This document shows, one piece after another, positions 21,062-32,793 of a stretch of 64,000 bases of DNA. Below the pieces are notes generated by a model. That model searched no databases, was not told where the DNA came from, and saw only the letters and a program-made list of their open reading frames with translations. Numbering within the stretch: position 1 is the stretch's first letter; each line of letters opens with the position of its first letter. Both the position numbers and the translations under genes were made by a program. Origin of the DNA: Rhizobium skierniewicense (GTDB taxonomy: Bacteria > Pseudomonadota > Alphaproteobacteria > Rhizobiales > Rhizobiaceae); contig NZ_JACIDV010000017.1 of NCBI RefSeq assembly GCF_014196515.1, positions 1 to 64,000 of the forward strand, written 5' to 3'.

Positions 21062-23059
21062 ATGATTTACAAAGCTATCGTCTTTCTTCCGCTGATCGGT
21101 TTCCTGGTCGCTGGCCTTTTCGGTCGCTCCATCGGTGCCAAGGCGTCTGAATATGTCACCACGGGTCTGATGATCATCGTGGCGATCTTGTCGTGGGTGG
21201 TTTTCATCAACGTGGCGCTTTTGAGCCACGAGCCCGGCGAAGTCATCAAGGTCACCGTGCTGCGCTGGATCCAGTCCGGCGGCATCGACGTCGAATGGGC
21301 ATTCCGGATCGACACCCTGACGGCCGTGATGTTCGTGGTCGTCAATACGGTCTCCACTCTGGTTCACATGTACTCGATCGGCTACATGCACCATGATCCG
21401 CATCGCCCACGCTTCTTTGCCTACCTGTCGCTCTTCACCTTTGCGATGCTGATGCTGGTCACATCCGACAACCTGCTGCAGATGTTCTTCGGCTGGGAAG
21501 GCGTTGGTCTGGCGTCGTACCTGCTGATCGGCTTCTGGTACAAGAAGCCGTCCGCATCGGCTGCGGCCATGAAGGCCTTCATTGTCAACCGCGTTGGCGA
21601 TTTCGGTTTCCTTCTCGGCATCTCAGGCCTGTTCGTGCTGTTCGGCTCGGTTAATTTCGAAACGATTTTTGCGGCCGCTGGCACCTACCTGCCTGCCGAC
21701 GGCGCGGCGTCCACCGATGTCGTCATCAACCTGTTCGGCATGCAGCTGGACAAGGCGCATGCGCTGACCGGCGTCTGCCTGCTCTTGTTCATGGGTTCCA
21801 TGGGTAAGTCGGCGCAGTTCCTGCTGCACACCTGGTTGCCGGATGCGATGGAAGGCCCGACACCTGTGTCGGCGCTCATTCACGCCGCGACCATGGTTAC
21901 AGCCGGTGTCTTCCTTGTCGCCCGTATGTCGCCGATTTTTGAGTTGTCGCCGGATGCCCTGACGGTCGTCACCCTCGTCGGCGCGATAACGGCCTTCTTT
22001 GCCGCGACTGTCGGTCTGGTGCAGAACGATATCAAACGCGTCATCGCCTATTCGACCTGTTCGCAGCTCGGTTACATGTTTGTGGCGCTGGGCGTTGGCG
22101 CCTACGGTGCCGCCGTTTTCCACCTGTTCACGCACGCCTTCTTCAAGGCACTGCTGTTCTTGTGCGCCGGTTCTGTCATTCACGCTGTGGATGGCGAGCA
22201 GGACATGCGTCACATGGGTGGCCTGCGCAAGCACATCCCCATCACCTTCTGGACGATGACGGTCGGTACGCTGGCGCTGACGGGCGTCGGTATTCCGGGA
22301 ACGATGATCGGTTTTGCCGGTTTCTTCTCCAAGGACGTCATCATCGAATCCGCTTATGCGTCTCACAATGCTGTCGCAGGTTTCGCATTCGCGCTTCTTG
22401 TCATCGCTGCTCTGTTCACCAGCTTCTATTCCTGGCGTCTGGCGTTTCTGACCTTCTTCGGCAAGCCGCGCGCTTCCGCAGACGTCATGCACCACGTCCA
22501 TGAATCGCCGATGGTCATGCTGATCCCGCTTTTCGTTCTGACCGTTGGTGCAGTTCTCGCGGGCGTCGTCTTCGAAGGACATTTCTTCGGCGAGGAATAT
22601 GCGGAATTCTGGAAGGGCGCTCTGTTCACGCTTCCATCCAACGAAATCCTCGAAGAGTTCCACCACGTTCCCCTGTGGGTCAAGTGGAGCCCATTCATCG
22701 CAATGGCTCTTGGTTTCGTGACGGCGTGGTACTTCTACATCAAGTCGCCGGAAACACCGAAGCGTCTGGCAGAGACCCATCGTGGCCTTTACCAGTTCCT
22801 GCTCAACAAGTGGTATTTCGACGAACTCTACGACTTCCTCTTCGTTCGCTCCGCAAAGGCGCTTGGCCGCTTCCTGTGGAAAAAAGGTGACGTCGCGGTC
22901 ATCGACCACTACGGACCCAACGGAATTGCCGCGCGCGTGACTGATGTGACCAACCGTGTCGTTCGTCTGCAATCCGGTTACCTCTACCATTATGCCTTCG
23001 CGATGCTGATCGGTATTGCCGGGCTTGTTACCTGGATGATGCTCGGGAGTGCCCTGTAA
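21062..23059 (+). CDS. nuoL: NADH-quinone oxidoreductase subunit L
   Basis: 665-residue antiporter-like subunit at the far end of the membrane arm, with the long lateral helix near the C-terminus. Family motifs include [42 protein letters not shown] and the lysine-bearing [17 protein letters not shown]. Its TAA overlaps the nuoM ATG by one base. Confidence 0.98.
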   Translation: MIYKAIVFLPLIGFLVAGLFGRSIGAKASEYVTTGLMIIVAILSWVVFINVALLSHEPGEVIKVTVLRWIQSGGIDVEWAFRIDTLTAVMFVVVNTVSTLVHMYSIGYMHHDPHRPRFFAYLSLFTFAMLMLVTSDNLLQMFFGWEGVGLASYLLIGFWYKKPSASAAAMKAFIVNRVGDFGFLLGISGLFVLFGSVNFETIFAAAGTYLPADGAASTDVVINLFGMQLDKAHALTGVCLLLFMGSMGKSAQFLLHTWLPDAMEGPTPVSALIHAATMVTAGVFLVARMSPIFELSPDALTVVTLVGAITAFFAATVGLVQNDIKRVIAYSTCSQLGYMFVALGVGAYGAAVFHLFTHAFFKALLFLCAGSVIHAVDGEQDMRHMGGLRKHIPITFWTMTVGTLALTGVGIPGTMIGFAGFFSKDVIIESAYASHNAVAGFAFALLVIAALFTSFYSWRLAFLTFFGKPRASADVMHHVHESPMVMLIPLFVLTVGAVLAGVVFEGHFFGEEYAEFWKGALFTLPSNEILEEFHHVPLWVKWSPFIAMALGFVTAWYFYIKSPETPKRLAETHRGLYQFLLNKWYFDELYDFLFVRSAKALGRFLWKKGDVAVIDHYGPNGIAARVTDVTNRVVRLQSGYLYHYAFAMLIGIAGLVTWMMLGSAL

Positions 23060-24570
23060 TGACCGATTGGCCTATTCTTTCAACGGTCACCTTCCTGCCG
23101 CTCGTCGGCGTGGTGCTCTTGCTTTTGACGAATGCAAACGGTCCGTTCGGTCGTCGCAACGTTCTCAATGTTTCGCTGCTGACGACAGTCTTCACGTTCG
23201 TGCTGTCGCTGTTCATCTGGATCGGTTTCGACAATTCGAATCCGGGCTTCCAGATGGTGGAAAAGCACGCCTGGTTCGGTGATATCGCCGCCTACCATCT
23301 CGGCGTGGACGGCATCTCCATGCTGTTCGTCATCCTGACGACATTCCTGATGCCGTTCTGTGTTCTGGCCAGCTGGAACGCCATCGAAAAGCGTATCAAG
23401 GAATACATGATTGCCTTCCTTCTCCTGGAAGTCGTCATGGTCGGCGTGTTCGTCGCACTTGATACCGTTCTGTTCTACGTCTTCTTCGAGGCGACACTGA
23501 TCCCGATGTTCATCATCATCGGCGTGTGGGGCGGCAAGGATCGCGTTTACGCCTCCTACAAGTTCTTCCTCTACACGCTGCTCGGTTCTGTCCTGACCAT
23601 GCTCGCCATCATGGCGATGTACTGGCAGGCTGGGACGACGGACATGACGGAGCTGCTCAAGCATGGCTTCCCGGCTGGCATGCAGACATGGCTATGGCTC
23701 GCCTGCTTTGCAGCCTTTGCGGTGAAAATGCCGATGTGGCCTGTCCACACCTGGTTGCCGGACGCCCACGTTCAGGCTCCGACCGCCGGCTCGGTCATTC
23801 TGGCTGGCGTCATGCTGAAGCTCGGCGGTTACGGTTTCATCCGCTTCTCGCTGTCCATGTTCCCGATAGCATCTGATTATTTCGCGCCCTTCGTCTTCAC
23901 GCTGTCCGTCATCGCCATCATCTACACCTCGCTGGTGGCGATGATGCAGGACGACATCAAGAAGCTGATCGCCTATTCGTCGGTTGCTCACATGGGCTAC
24001 GTGACCATGGGTATCTTTGCCGCCAATGTTCAGGGCGTCCAGGGTGCGATCTTCCAGATGCTGTCGCATGGTATCGTCTCCGGCGCGCTCTTCCTCTGCG
24101 TCGGCGTTGTCTATGACCGGCTGCACACCCGTGAGATTTCCGCCTATGGCGGTCTCGTCAACAACATGCCGAAATATGCGGTCGCCTTCATGGTCTTCAC
24201 CATGGCCAATGTCGGTCTGCCCGGCACATCCGGTTTCGTCGGCGAATTCCTGACGATCATCGGTGTCTTCCGCGCCAATACCTGGGTTGCGCTTTTTGCG
24301 GCAACGGGCGTCATTCTTTCTGCCTCCTATGCTCTGTGGCTTTATCGCCGCGTGATCTTCGGCGCGCTGGAGAAGGAAAGCCTGAAATCGATGCTCGACC
24401 TTTCGACACGCGAGAAGGTCATTCTTTATCCGCTGGTGGCACTGACGATTTTCTTCGGCGTCTACCCGGCACCGGTCTTCGATGCAACGGCAGCATCGGT
24501 AGACCTTCTGATCAATAATTATACGGCCGCATTGCAGGCAGCGCAGAATGTTGCGCTTTCTCTGAACTGA
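23059..24570 (+). CDS. nuoM: NADH-quinone oxidoreductase subunit M
   Basis: 503-residue antiporter-like proton channel. [38 protein letters not shown] and the conserved glutamate in [12 protein letters not shown] are visible. The start shares one base with the nuoL stop (TAATG). Confidence 0.98.
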   Translation: MTDWPILSTVTFLPLVGVVLLLLTNANGPFGRRNVLNVSLLTTVFTFVLSLFIWIGFDNSNPGFQMVEKHAWFGDIAAYHLGVDGISMLFVILTTFLMPFCVLASWNAIEKRIKEYMIAFLLLEVVMVGVFVALDTVLFYVFFEATLIPMFIIIGVWGGKDRVYASYKFFLYTLLGSVLTMLAIMAMYWQAGTTDMTELLKHGFPAGMQTWLWLACFAAFAVKMPMWPVHTWLPDAHVQAPTAGSVILAGVMLKLGGYGFIRFSLSMFPIASDYFAPFVFTLSVIAIIYTSLVAMMQDDIKKLIAYSSVAHMGYVTMGIFAANVQGVQGAIFQMLSHGIVSGALFLCVGVVYDRLHTREISAYGGLVNNMPKYAVAFMVFTMANVGLPGTSGFVGEFLTIIGVFRANTWVALFAATGVILSASYALWLYRRVIFGALEKESLKSMLDLSTREKVILYPLVALTIFFGVYPAPVFDATAASVDLLINNYTAALQAAQNVALSLN

Positions 24571-24588
24571 CGACAGGACCCGTAGGAC

Positions 24589-26031
24589 ATGACCGCTGAA
24601 ATTCTTTTTGCCAGTCTGCGCATCGCGACGCCCGAGCTGATCCTTGCGGTCGGCGCTCTGGTGCTGCTCATGATTGGGGTCTTCTCCGGGGACAAGTCGA
24701 CCAACACGGTTACGGGTCTTGCCGTAGCGCTTCTGGTCGTCGTCGGTCTGTGGATCATTTTTGCGCCGGCAAGCGGCCTTGCCTTCGGCGGCGTTTATGT
24801 CGCCGACGCCTTCGGCAATTTCATGAAGGTGCTGGCGCTGATCGGTGCCATCGTCGCCATGATCATGTCGGTCGGCCATAGCCGTGTGGAGCCGATCGGT
24901 CGTTTCGAGTTTCCGGTGTTGCTGGTTCTGGCAACGCTCGGCATTCTCCTGATGATCTCGGCCAACAACCTGATCTCGCTATATATGGCGCTGGAACTCC
25001 AGTCGCTGGCGCTTTACGTCATCTGCGCCATCAACCGCGAAAGCCTGCGCTCGACCGAAGCCGGTCTGAAATACTTCGTCCTTGGCGCATTGTCGTCCGG
25101 CATGCTGTTGTACGGTATGTCGCTGGTCTATGGCTTCACCGGCAACACAGGCTTTTCCGAAATCGCAGCCGTGCTGTCGTCCGAGACACGCTCGCTGGGC
25201 CTCGTTTTCGGTCTGGTCTTCGTTCTCGCCGGTCTGGCATTTAAGATTTCCGCCGTGCCGTTCCACATGTGGACGCCTGACGTCTACGAGGGTGCACCGA
25301 CTACGGTCACCGCGTTTCTGGCCGCAGCGCCAAAAATCGGCGCGATGGCGATCTTTGTTCGTATCGTCGTGGATGCTTTCCAGCCAGTCTTTGCCGATTG
25401 GCAGCAGATCGTCGTGTTCATTTCGATTGCATCCATGCTTCTTGGTGCCTTTGCGGCCATCGGCCAGCGCAACATCAAGCGCCTGATGGCCTATTCGTCG
25501 ATCAGCCACATGGGTTACGCCCTGGTGGGTCTTGCCGCCGGTAGCCAGTCTGGCGTTGCAGGCGTGCTGCTCTACATGGCGGTCTACATGGGCATGACGC
25601 TCGGCACCTTCGCCTGCATTCTCGCCATGCGTCGCAAGGACGTTGGCAATGTCGAGGATGTGGACGATCTGGCCGGACTTGCTTCCACCAATCCATTCAT
25701 GGCCATCGTCATGACCATCATGATGTTCTCGCTTGCGGGCATTCCGCCGCTGGCTGGTTTCTTCGGGAAATATTACGTCTTCCTGGCCGCCATCGAAGCG
25801 CATCTTTATCCGCTCGCCGTCATCGGCGTGATCGCCTCGGTCGTCGGCGCCTATTATTATCTGCGCATCGTCAAGGTCATGTGGTTCGATGATGCCAAGG
25901 GCGGCTTTGAAAAGGCCGCTGGAGAGTTGCGCATCGTTTACGCTCTGTCAGGCCTTTTCGTTCTCGGCTTCATTCTCTTCGGTGGCGTGCTGGGCAATGC
26001 TGTTACCGTTGCAGCAAAGACGTTCTTTTGA
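24589..26031 (+). CDS. nuoN: NADH-quinone oxidoreductase subunit N
   Basis: 480-residue antiporter-like subunit, the last of complex I. Motifs include [34 protein letters not shown] and [17 protein letters not shown]. Its stop overlaps the possible TTG start of birA, so birA is probably read from the same transcript. Confidence 0.98.
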   Translation: MTAEILFASLRIATPELILAVGALVLLMIGVFSGDKSTNTVTGLAVALLVVVGLWIIFAPASGLAFGGVYVADAFGNFMKVLALIGAIVAMIMSVGHSRVEPIGRFEFPVLLVLATLGILLMISANNLISLYMALELQSLALYVICAINRESLRSTEAGLKYFVLGALSSGMLLYGMSLVYGFTGNTGFSEIAAVLSSETRSLGLVFGLVFVLAGLAFKISAVPFHMWTPDVYEGAPTTVTAFLAAAPKIGAMAIFVRIVVDAFQPVFADWQQIVVFISIASMLLGAFAAIGQRNIKRLMAYSSISHMGYALVGLAAGSQSGVAGVLLYMAVYMGMTLGTFACILAMRRKDVGNVEDVDDLAGLASTNPFMAIVMTIMMFSLAGIPPLAGFFGKYYVFLAAIEAHLYPLAVIGVIASVVGAYYYLRIVKVMWFDDAKGGFEKAAGELRIVYALSGLFVLGFILFGGVLGNAVTVAAKTFF

Positions 26032-26798
26032 GCGATACACGCATGAAAACGGGCCGGGTGTCAGTCGATGACTTCCGGCACGAATCTCTTGAGGAAACAT
26101 CGTCCACCAATATCGAGTGCTTCGCTCGGGCGCGGGCGGGTGATCCCGGAAATCTCTGGGTCACCGCCCATAGACAGACCGGCGGCCGTGGTCGTCGCGG
26201 CAGGCCTTGGGTGTCGGAGCCCGGCAATCTCTACGCCTCTCTTCTTCTGATCAATCCCGCTTCCATGGAGCACATCGGCTCCCTGCCTCTTGCTTTCGCG
26301 CTGGCGGTCTACCGCGCTGTGGGTGCCGTGCTGCCCGCCGGTGGCGCGCCGCTTGAAATCAAGTGGCCGAACGATATTCTGATCGGACGCAAGAAGACCT
26401 GCGGTATTTTGATGGAAGCCGAGACTTTGATGGATGGGCGCATGGCGCTCGTCATCGGTATCGGCATTAATGTGGCCCATATGCCGGACAATCCGGCTTA
26501 TCCGGTGACACGGCTCGGCGAACATGGTGCAGCCTGCGGCCCGGACGAAGTTTTTGCCCATCTTTTCCGGGAAGTCGCGTATATCCTGGACATGTGGGAT
26601 CGCGGGCAGGGCGTAGCCGAAGTCATGAGACTGTGGCGTGCGGCAGCCTGCGGCATGGGCGAACCGATCACTGTCAATTTACCGGATCGTTCTATCCACG
26701 GGCGTTTTGCCGGAATTGATGATAAGGGTTTTCTGCTGCTGGAAGAAGATGGTGGACCTGTCCGCGCCATCGCTGCTGGCGATGTCTTTTTTGGTTGA
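26028..26798 (+). CDS. birA: Biotin--protein ligase
   Basis: The enzyme activates biotin with ATP and attaches it to carboxylase carrier domains. The product of 251-256 residues has the catalytic signature [10 protein letters not shown] (53-62), KWPNDI and GIGINV, then a small C-terminal SH3-like domain. It lacks the N-terminal helix-turn-helix of E. coli BirA, so it is a ligase without repressor activity. The start is either TTG 26028, overlapping the nuoN stop, or ATG 26043. Location behind nuoN is the standard rhizobial order. Confidence 0.93.
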   Translation: MSDTRMKTGRVSVDDFRHESLEETSSTNIECFARARAGDPGNLWVTAHRQTGGRGRRGRPWVSEPGNLYASLLLINPASMEHIGSLPLAFALAVYRAVGAVLPAGGAPLEIKWPNDILIGRKKTCGILMEAETLMDGRMALVIGIGINVAHMPDNPAYPVTRLGEHGAACGPDEVFAHLFREVAYILDMWDRGQGVAEVMRLWRAAACGMGEPITVNLPDRSIHGRFAGIDDKGFLLLEEDGGPVRAIAAGDVFFG

Positions 26799-26986
26799 AC
26801 TGCGCGGTGCTGCGGCGCCGAGGTTTGACATCGTGATCTGGAGCATTCCTGCTGCTCGGTAAATGCAGGACGCCCGCTCGGCCCCGCATCGGCCGTACCG
26901 CCGCGTTTTAGAAACCGGTGCTTTTCGCCAAGCTCACGTGCATCGTTCGGTGGCGCGGGGCAAGGCATGATTGGATAAAGAGAATA

Positions 26987-28654
26987 ATGACGACAAAAGA
27001 CGAATTCGTATTCCTGCCGCTCGGCGGCGTCGGTGAAATCGGCATGAACCTGGCGCTGTACGGTTACGGCCCTTCAACCAAGCGCCAGTGGATCATGGTC
27101 GATTGCGGTGTGACCTTTGCTGGGCTCGATCTGCCCGGTATCGATCTTGTGCTGCCCGATATCAGCTTCATCGAAGAGCAGCGCGGAAACCTCAAGGCCA
27201 TCATCATCACCCACGCGCATGAAGACCATTATGGCGCGCTGAATGATCTTTGGCCAAGCCTCAAGGTTCCGGTTTACGCATCTGGCTTCACCGCTGGCAT
27301 GCTGGAAGCCAAGCGCAACTATGAAGGCACCCGCGCGGAAATCCCGATCACGCCGTTCAAGGCGGGTGACCGGATCAATGTCGGCCCCTTCGAGATCGAG
27401 GCCATCGGTGTCAACCACTCGATCCCCGAACCCATGTCTCTCGTCATCCGCACCCCGCTGGGCAACGCCGTTCATACGGGCGACTGGAAGATCGACCACG
27501 CGCCGTCGCTCGGGCCTTTCACCGATGAAGCGCGTTTCCGTGCCGTTGGTGAGGAGGGCGTGCTGGCCATGATGTGCGACAGCACCAATGCGCTGCGCGA
27601 TGGTGTTTCGCCGTCTGAAGAGCAGGTATCGGAAGGGCTTCGCCAGATCATCGAAAATGCCGAGGGACGCGTGGCCATCACCACCTTCTCCTCCAATGTC
27701 GGTCGTATCAGGTCGATCGCTCAGGCTGCCGAAAGGGCCGGTCGCGAAGTGCTCCTTCTTGGCTCGTCGCTGAAGCGCGTGGTCAATGTCTCCCAGGATC
27801 TCGGCATCATGGAAGGCATCAAGCCATTTCTGGCCGAAGATGAATTCGGTTACATCCCCCGCAACAAGGTCGTGGTCATCCTCACCGGCTCACAGGGAGA
27901 ATCGCGTGCTGCTCTTGCCAAGCTGTCGCGCGATGAAATGCGCAATGTCGCTTTGACCTCTGGCGATACGGTGGTGTTTTCTTCGCGCGCCATTCCCGGG
28001 AATGAAAAAGCCATTCAGGATATCAAGAACGGCTTGATCGAGCAGGGCGTTCACATCATCACCGATAACGAAGCCTTGGTGCACGTATCCGGTCACCCGC
28101 GTCGCAGTGAACTTCTGCAAATGTACGCCTGGGTCAAGCCGCAGATTCTGGTTCCCGTACACGGCGAAGCCGCCCATCTGGTGGCACAGAAAGAACTGGC
28201 CGAGCAGGCTGGCATTGGACAAGTTCCAAAAGTTCGCAACGGCAACGTCCTGCGCCTCGCGCCCGGCCCAGCCGAGGTGATCGATGATGCACCGCATGGC
28301 CGCGTCTTCAAGGATGGCCGTCTGCTCGGCGATTTCGAGGAAATGGGCATCGGCGATCGTCGCAAGCTGTCCTTTGCCGGACACGTTTCGATCAATGTTC
28401 TGCTTGATAGCCGTTTTGACTTTCAGGGCGACCCCGACGTTGTGCCCTTCGGTCTGCCGGAATTCGACGATGAAGGCGAAGCCATGGAAGATACGCTCTA
28501 TGACGCCGTGCTGGGTGCCGTCGAAAGCATTCCGCGTGCGCGCCGTAAGGATTTGAACATCGTTCGGGAATCTATCCGTCGCGCCGTTCGCGCCACAGCC
28601 AATCAGGTCTGGGGCAAGAAGCCGATCGTCACTGTCTTCGTCACCAAGGTGTAA
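26987..28654 (+). CDS. rnj: Ribonuclease J
   Basis: A 555-residue metallo-beta-lactamase/beta-CASP nuclease for rRNA and mRNA maturation. The zinc motif HAHEDHYGAL lies near residue 76, with CDSTNAL, the beta-CASP part containing TGSQGESRAAL, and HVSGHPRR later; the C-terminal domain follows. ATG 26987 is preceded by AAAGAGAATA; the longer frame from 26918 adds a basic, non-conserved stretch. The 188-base gap before it shows no gene. Confidence 0.95.
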   Translation: MTTKDEFVFLPLGGVGEIGMNLALYGYGPSTKRQWIMVDCGVTFAGLDLPGIDLVLPDISFIEEQRGNLKAIIITHAHEDHYGALNDLWPSLKVPVYASGFTAGMLEAKRNYEGTRAEIPITPFKAGDRINVGPFEIEAIGVNHSIPEPMSLVIRTPLGNAVHTGDWKIDHAPSLGPFTDEARFRAVGEEGVLAMMCDSTNALRDGVSPSEEQVSEGLRQIIENAEGRVAITTFSSNVGRIRSIAQAAERAGREVLLLGSSLKRVVNVSQDLGIMEGIKPFLAEDEFGYIPRNKVVVILTGSQGESRAALAKLSRDEMRNVALTSGDTVVFSSRAIPGNEKAIQDIKNGLIEQGVHIITDNEALVHVSGHPRRSELLQMYAWVKPQILVPVHGEAAHLVAQKELAEQAGIGQVPKVRNGNVLRLAPGPAEVIDDAPHGRVFKDGRLLGDFEEMGIGDRRKLSFAGHVSINVLLDSRFDFQGDPDVVPFGLPEFDDEGEAMEDTLYDAVLGAVESIPRARRKDLNIVRESIRRAVRATANQVWGKKPIVTVFVTKV

Positions 28655-28687
28655 GCCGGTTTCATCAGCCGTTTGCGGAGTGAAAAC

Positions 28688-29092
28688 ATGCTCGGTCGTA
28701 TCAACCATATTGCGATAGCTGTGCCAGATCTGGCCGCAGCCATTGCCACGTATCGCGATACGTTGGGCGCTGCGGTTTCCCAGCCGCAGCCGCTCCCCGA
28801 GCATGGCGTCACGGTTGTTTTCGTGAACCTTCCGAACACCAAGGTGGAACTGCTGGAACCGCTGGGCGAAAACTCTCCCATCCTGGCGTTCCTCGACAAG
28901 AACCCATCCGGCGGCATGCACCATATCTGTTACGAGGTAACAGATATCATCGCGGCGCGCGACCGTCTCACCGCAGATGGTGCAAGGGTATTGGGTGGGG
29001 GAGACCCGAAGATCGGGGCGCATGGCAAGCCCGTTCTATTCCTGCATCCGAAAGATTTTTTTGGTACGCTGATAGAGCTGGAGCAGGTGTGA
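28688..29092 (+). CDS. mce: Methylmalonyl-CoA epimerase
   Basis: A 134-residue VOC/glyoxalase-fold enzyme interconverting (R)- and (S)-methylmalonyl-CoA in propionate metabolism. It begins MLGRINHIAIAVPDL with the metal-binding His, followed by KVELLEPLGE and GGMHHICYEV, whose histidine and glutamates complete the metal site. GGAG lies seven bases before ATG 28688. It is 33 bases behind rnj. Confidence 0.93.
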   Translation: MLGRINHIAIAVPDLAAAIATYRDTLGAAVSQPQPLPEHGVTVVFVNLPNTKVELLEPLGENSPILAFLDKNPSGGMHHICYEVTDIIAARDRLTADGARVLGGGDPKIGAHGKPVLFLHPKDFFGTLIELEQV

Positions 29093-29197
29093 TGTCGTGC
29101 TGGCGTGCGGGATGGTTTTCCGTCTCTCATGCCTGCGGCATGCACAAGAGTGAGAACGAAAGCGAACCCAGGCGCTTTGAAATGGGAGGATGAGTGC

Positions 29198-29467
29198 ATG
29201 CAGTGGATTTCGGCTTTCGCGGTTTTTTTCATCGTCTGGTGGACGGTGCTGTTCATCGTCTTGCCAATCGGCCTGCGCACGCAGTCTGAAGATGGGGACG
29301 TTGCGCTGGGGACAGTGGCAAGTGCACCCGCCCGCTTCAGGGGTGGCAAGATCGTTGTGTTGACGACGCTGATTTCGCTCGCAGTTTGCGCTATTTGGTA
29401 TGCGGTCACATGGTATTTTGGTTTTACCATGGATGATCTGCCCCGCATTATCCCTGTTTACGACTGA
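29198..29467 (+). CDS. DUF1467 family membrane protein
   Basis: 89 residues with two membrane spans (SAFAVFFIVWWTVLFIVLPIGL and IVVLTTLISLAVCAIWYAV) and the family motif VLPIGLRTQ. Function unknown. ATG 29198 is preceded by GGGAGGA; a longer frame begins at 29105 but lacks family similarity. It commonly sits between mce and proS in rhizobia. Confidence 0.88.
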   Translation: MQWISAFAVFFIVWWTVLFIVLPIGLRTQSEDGDVALGTVASAPARFRGGKIVVLTTLISLAVCAIWYAVTWYFGFTMDDLPRIIPVYD

Positions 29468-29597
29468 TTTCTGTCATCTCACTGTCATGTATAACCGGTT
29501 CAGGCCAGGATGCCTCGCAGCCCTGATATTGACAGGCACAAATTCGCCGTAATTGCTTTTGGTCGTTTTGAGGTCTGTCTGAAAAAAGCAAAAAAAA

Positions 29598-29620
29598 ACA
29601 AGGCTTTTCAGCCTTGTTTT
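29598..29620. terminator. Bidirectional-looking terminator after the DUF1467 gene
   Basis: ACAAGGC (29598-29604) pairs with GCCTTGT (29611-29617), loop TTTTCA, with A residues before and T residues after. Confidence 0.8.
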
Positions 29621-30127
29621 TCAGTTTCGCGTGATCTGTAACCGTTACCGGGGCAGCGAATGAACGCGCCTAAGATCTCATCCTCCCAAGACTGACCGCG
29701 AAATAGACAAGAATTTAAACTCCTTGCCTCTTTTGTGAGCTGAAACTAGCCCAAACGTTAAACCTTGTCATTAATTTTTTTGCATTTTTGTTACAGTCGG
29801 CAAAAAATTCCTCTTGATGCGATTTGTCGCACATACACGGCAAAATTATTCCTCCTGAAACCGTTCAGCGGCGAAAGCTGTCTCATAAAATTGTCGCAAA
29901 ACCGCCATGAAAGAATTTTGCCGCGCATGCTCTGCACGTTTTCGGCGCGTTTTCTCGGGACTGAAACGATCAGGTCGGCCTCTGAAAAGACTCAAGCGAC
30001 AAGGGTGAAGAGGCCTAGCCCTGCGGGTTTCCTTCTGGCGCGGAAACCGCTATGTACGGCGCAAATATCCCGTTATTTCGGCGATTCCCGTGCATATGAG
30101 GGGTGTCGTCACAGAATGGAAACACCC
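29621..30127. other. Long leader region of proS
   Basis: About 500 bases without a convincing gene, AT-rich around 29710-29800. A hairpin with one bulged G (30023-30032 with 30042-30050) lies about 80 bases before the ProS start. The proS frame stays open up to 29765, but that extension is not conserved. I found no T-box-like element. Confidence 0.4.
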
Positions 30128-31450
30128 ATGCGTCTCAGCCGTTACTTTTTGCCCATCCTAAAGGAAAATCCCAAGGAAGCGGAAATCGTCTCACACCGCC
30201 TCATGCTGCGTGCGGGCATGGTCCGCCAGCAGAGCCAGGGCATTTACTCCTGGTTGCCGTTGGGCAAGCGTGTCTTGGACAAGGTCAACAAGATCGTTCG
30301 CGAAGAGCAGGATCGTTCCGGCGCCATCGAGCTGTTGATGCCGACGCTCCAATCGGCCGAGTTGTGGCAGGAGAGCGGTCGTTACGATGATTACGGCAAG
30401 GAAATGCTGCGCATCAAGGACCGTCAGGATCGCGCCATGCTTTATGGCCCGACCAATGAAGAGATGATCACCGACATCTTCCGGTCCTACGTGAAGTCCT
30501 ACAAGAGCCTGCCGCTGAACCTCTACCACATTCAGCTCAAGTTCCGTGACGAGGTTCGCCCCCGTTTCGGCACCATGCGCTCTCGCGAGTTCCTGATGAA
30601 GGATGCCTATTCCTTCGATCTGACCAAGGAGGACGCGATTCACTCCTATAACAAGATGTTCACCGCGTATCTGCGCACCTTCTCTCGCCTCGGTCTGCGT
30701 GCCATTCCCATGCGCGCCGATACCGGCCCAATCGGTGGCAACCATAGCCATGAGTTCATCATTCTGGCTGATACGGGCGAATCCGAAGTGTTCTGCCACA
30801 AGAGCTTCCTGGATCGCGGCATTCCGTCTGACGATACCGATTTCGACAATGTTGAAGGCTTGCAGGGTATCTTCAACGAGTGGACGACCGATTACGCCGC
30901 AACATCTGAAATGCATGACGCGGCTGCGTTCGACGCCATCCCGGACGGTGAACGCCTGTCTGCACGCGGCATCGAAGTCGGTCATATCTTCTATTTCGGC
31001 ACGAAATATTCCGAGCCGATGGGCGCCAAGGTTCAGGGTCCCGATGGCAAGGAACACCTTGTCCACATGGGTTCCTATGGCATTGGCCCGACGCGCCTTG
31101 TTCCCGCCATCGTTGAAGCATCGCATGATGAGAACGGAATCATCTGGCCAGAGTCGGTTGCTCCTTTCGATGTCGTCATTATCAACATGAAGGCTGGCGA
31201 CGCCGCCTGCGATGCGGCCTGTGAAAAGCTGTATTATTCGCTGACCAACGCCGGCAAGGATGTGCTCTACGACGATACGGATGACCGTGCTGGCCAGAAA
31301 TTCGCGACAGCGGATCTCATCGGTATTCCGGTGCAGGTCATTGTCGGCCCACGCGGCATCGCGGCTGGCGAGGTTGAAGTCAAGGATCGCAAGACCGGCG
31401 CACGCGAAACCGTGACCGTCGAAGCGGCAATGAACCGGGTGCTTGGCTGA
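30128..31450 (+). CDS. proS: Prolyl-tRNA synthetase (short alphaproteobacterial type)
   Basis: A class II synthetase of 440 residues charging tRNA-Pro. Motif 2 is in [25 protein letters not shown], motif 3 in [13 protein letters not shown], and the anticodon-binding domain fills the last 100 residues. E. coli ProS is about 570 residues; the missing part is the internal editing domain, as is usual in this lineage. The start MRLSRYF at 30128 fits the family; an in-frame ATG 12 bases earlier is possible. Confidence 0.97.
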   Translation: MRLSRYFLPILKENPKEAEIVSHRLMLRAGMVRQQSQGIYSWLPLGKRVLDKVNKIVREEQDRSGAIELLMPTLQSAELWQESGRYDDYGKEMLRIKDRQDRAMLYGPTNEEMITDIFRSYVKSYKSLPLNLYHIQLKFRDEVRPRFGTMRSREFLMKDAYSFDLTKEDAIHSYNKMFTAYLRTFSRLGLRAIPMRADTGPIGGNHSHEFIILADTGESEVFCHKSFLDRGIPSDDTDFDNVEGLQGIFNEWTTDYAATSEMHDAAAFDAIPDGERLSARGIEVGHIFYFGTKYSEPMGAKVQGPDGKEHLVHMGSYGIGPTRLVPAIVEASHDENGIIWPESVAPFDVVIINMKAGDAACDAACEKLYYSLTNAGKDVLYDDTDDRAGQKFATADLIGIPVQVIVGPRGIAAGEVEVKDRKTGARETVTVEAAMNRVLG

Positions 31451-31470
31451 AAAGCCGATAAGGAGACGAC

Positions 31471-32778
31471 ATGGCAAAAGCCGAGGCTGATAACGGTGCA
31501 CGCCCTTCCGTAACGGACAAGGCCGCCCGACCATTTTCGGCCTTCGAGCGCATGGTGGCCTGGCGCTACCTGCGTTCGCGCCGCAAGGAAGCATTCATTT
31601 CCGTCATCGCGGGGTTTTCGTTCGTCGGTATCATGCTGGGTGTGGCGACGCTCATCATTGTCATGGCGGTGATGAACGGTTTCCGCACGGAGCTGATTTC
31701 CCGCATTCTTGGCATTAACGGCCACATGATCGTGCAGCCCATCGATTCACCGTTGAAGGACTATGACGATCTCGCCAAGAAATTCTCGGCGGTTCCCGGT
31801 GTGACCATGGCGCTGCCCTTGGTCGAGGGGCAGACGCTGGCGTCCGGTCGCGGTGGTGCGGGCAGTGGGGCGCTCGTGCGCGGCGTCCGTTCCGAGGATA
31901 TCGAGAAGATCAAGGAAGTCTCCGGCAACATCAAGACTGGCGATCTGGTTGGTTATATGTCGGGGCAAGGCGTGCTGGTCGGTTCCCGGCTTGCGTCGTC
32001 GCTCGGGGTGACGGCAGGCGACCAGATTACGCTGATATCACCAGAGGGTGACGTGACCCCAATGGGCGTCAATCCGCGTGTCAAATCCTATACCATCTCG
32101 GGCGTGTTCGAGATCGGCATGTCGGAATATGACGCGTCGATGATCTATATGCCACTGTCCGAGGCGCAGCTCTATTTCAATGCCGAAGGCATCGTTCAGT
32201 CCATAGAGCTCTTCGTCTCGAACCCCGATAACGTCGATGGCATCAGGCCATTGGTGGAGACTGCAGCGGGACGGCAGATCTATATCACCGACTGGAGACA
32301 GCGAAACCAGACCTTCTTTTCCGCCCTTCAGGTTGAGCGCAATGTCATGTTCATGATCCTGACGCTCATCGTCCTGGTGGCTGCCCTCAATATCATTTCC
32401 GGCCTCATCATGCTGGTGAAGGACAAGGGCAGCGACATCGCCATTTTGCGCACCATGGGTGCCAGCGCTGGCTCCATCATGCGCATCTTCTTTATGACGG
32501 GCGCGGCCATCGGCATCGTCGGCACATTTGCGGGCGTTGGCCTTGGCGTTCTCGTCTGCCTCAATGTGGAATCGATCCGCCAGTTCTTCTCGTGGATTTC
32601 AGGCACCGTGCTGTTCGATCCGCAGCTCTATTTCCTCAGCCAGCTTCCGGCGGAAATGCAGCTGAGCGAGACGATGACGGTCGTCATCATGGCGCTGGGC
32701 CTGTCATTCCTGGCAACGATCTTTCCGGCCTGGCGGGCTTCCAAGCTCGACCCTGTCCAGGCCCTGCGTTACGAATAA
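31471..32778 (+). CDS. lolC: Lipoprotein-releasing ABC transporter permease LolC/E
   Basis: 435-residue inner-membrane permease that extracts outer-membrane lipoproteins and hands them to LolA. It has one N-terminal span (VIAGFSFVGIMLGVATLIIVMAV), a periplasmic domain of about 200 residues, and three C-terminal spans of the FtsX/MacB type. Alphaproteobacteria often have one permease acting for both LolC and LolE. It is followed by lolD after 15 bases. Confidence 0.94.
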   Translation: MAKAEADNGARPSVTDKAARPFSAFERMVAWRYLRSRRKEAFISVIAGFSFVGIMLGVATLIIVMAVMNGFRTELISRILGINGHMIVQPIDSPLKDYDDLAKKFSAVPGVTMALPLVEGQTLASGRGGAGSGALVRGVRSEDIEKIKEVSGNIKTGDLVGYMSGQGVLVGSRLASSLGVTAGDQITLISPEGDVTPMGVNPRVKSYTISGVFEIGMSEYDASMIYMPLSEAQLYFNAEGIVQSIELFVSNPDNVDGIRPLVETAAGRQIYITDWRQRNQTFFSALQVERNVMFMILTLIVLVAALNIISGLIMLVKDKGSDIAILRTMGASAGSIMRIFFMTGAAIGIVGTFAGVGLGVLVCLNVESIRQFFSWISGTVLFDPQLYFLSQLPAEMQLSETMTVVIMALGLSFLATIFPAWRASKLDPVQALRYE

Positions 32779-32793
32779 GGACCGCATCACACC